From Pseudomonadota bacterium (lineage in GTDB: Bacteria > Pseudomonadota > Alphaproteobacteria > Rhizobiales > Aestuariivirgaceae), in NCBI GenBank assembly GCA_016522385.1, contig JAEKFU010000600.1, forward strand, positions 1-5,467: a stretch of DNA of 5,467 bases. The letters are read 5' to 3'. A program made the position numbers and the translations under genes. Below the pieces are notes generated by a model. That model had not been told where the DNA came from. It did no database searches and saw nothing but the letters and a program-made list of their open reading frames with translations. Below, in pieces: positions 5,303-5,467 of this stretch. Numbering within the stretch: the first letter of the stretch is position 1; the number at the start of each line of letters is the position of its first letter.

Positions 5303-5467
5303 ATGAAACTCACGCGTAGATTGTTTTTCGCGGGTTTAGCCACCGTCTTTTATCTGGGCAGCTTCGTTTGGTCCCAGGTGGCGATGGCGCAATCCGCGGC
5401 AGAGCGGGCGGTTGAGGCAGCTAAGCAGTATTCCGGCACTGAAATCAGTATTGTTTGGGAAGCCGGG
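5303..5467 (+). CDS. Probable periplasmic solute-binding protein of an ABC importer (5' part only)
   Basis: Only the first 55 codons are present; the gene runs off the right edge. Residues 1-29 form a signal peptide: charged MKLTRR, a hydrophobic core at about 8-23, and a likely cleavage after AMA (27-29) before QSAAE. The RRLFF at 5-9 faintly recalls a twin-arginine signal, but a Sec signal is the simpler reading. The start of the mature chain, with AERAVEAAKQYSGTEISIVW at 33-52, has a helix followed by a first beta strand ending WEAG. This resembles family 1 (SBP_bac_1) extracellular solute-binding proteins rather than the LivJ/LivK type. The family call rests on about 25 mature residues, so it is moderate. 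The gene is divergent from the NanR-like regulator and is probably the first gene of a separate uptake operon, for a sugar, sugar acid or similar solute. Confidence 0.7.
   Translation, partial: MKLTRRLFFAGLATVFYLGSFVWSQVAMAQSAAERAVEAAKQYSGTEISIVWEAG

Noticed and set aside
5307..5340. Twin-arginine (Tat) signal in the solute-binding protein
   Set aside because: RRLFF is only a partial match to the S/T-RR-x-F-L-K pattern, and a family 1 binding protein is normally exported by Sec; there is too little mature sequence to decide otherwise.

Overview
The window looks like an alphaproteobacterial chromosome or megaplasmid segment. The evidence is moderate to high GC, tightly overlapping ABC-transporter genes, a Rhizobiales-like flavour to the permease and regulator proteins, and a palindromic intergenic element with TAGAGCG/CGCTCTA ends. 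The genus cannot be named from this sequence alone. There are six genes: five complete, plus one cut off by the right edge. No rRNA, tRNA, CRISPR array or transposase gene was seen.

Layout: positions 1-438 hold no convincing gene. Their main content is a roughly 266-bp imperfect palindrome (104-369) with near-perfect 33-bp terminal inverted repeats and TA at both ends, which looks like a MITE (a short non-autonomous transposon). From 439 to 3769 there is a compact operon, livH-livM-livG-livF, encoding two permeases and two ATPases of a branched-chain amino acid (HAAT) type ABC transporter. Every junction overlaps, by 8, 4 and 11 nt. No substrate-binding protein gene accompanies it within the window. 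Next, on the same strand, comes a gene of about 181 codons (3795-4340) for a small helical protein with TPR-like repeats. It could start as far upstream as 3759, which would overlap livF.

A convergent gap of 67 bp follows. Then, on the minus strand, comes a GntR-family regulator with an FCD ligand-binding domain (4408-5160), similar along its length to the sialic-acid regulator NanR. Its 142-bp upstream region is divergent with a new gene starting at 5303. That gene encodes the signal peptide and first mature residues of a probable periplasmic solute-binding protein of the extracellular solute-binding family 1 type. The divergent region carries an imperfect 17-bp direct repeat and candidate back-to-back promoters.

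How the parts work together (inference): the liv operon imports a small amino-acid-like or amide-like substrate using a binding protein encoded elsewhere, probably left of the window. The GntR regulator more likely controls the divergent, second ABC-uptake operon than the convergent liv operon. The region is largely conventional transport and regulation. The items most worth a second look are the palindromic element just upstream of livH, the uncharacterised TPR-like protein attached to the transporter operon, the non-canonical LivG signature motif, and the repeat array in the divergent promoter region.
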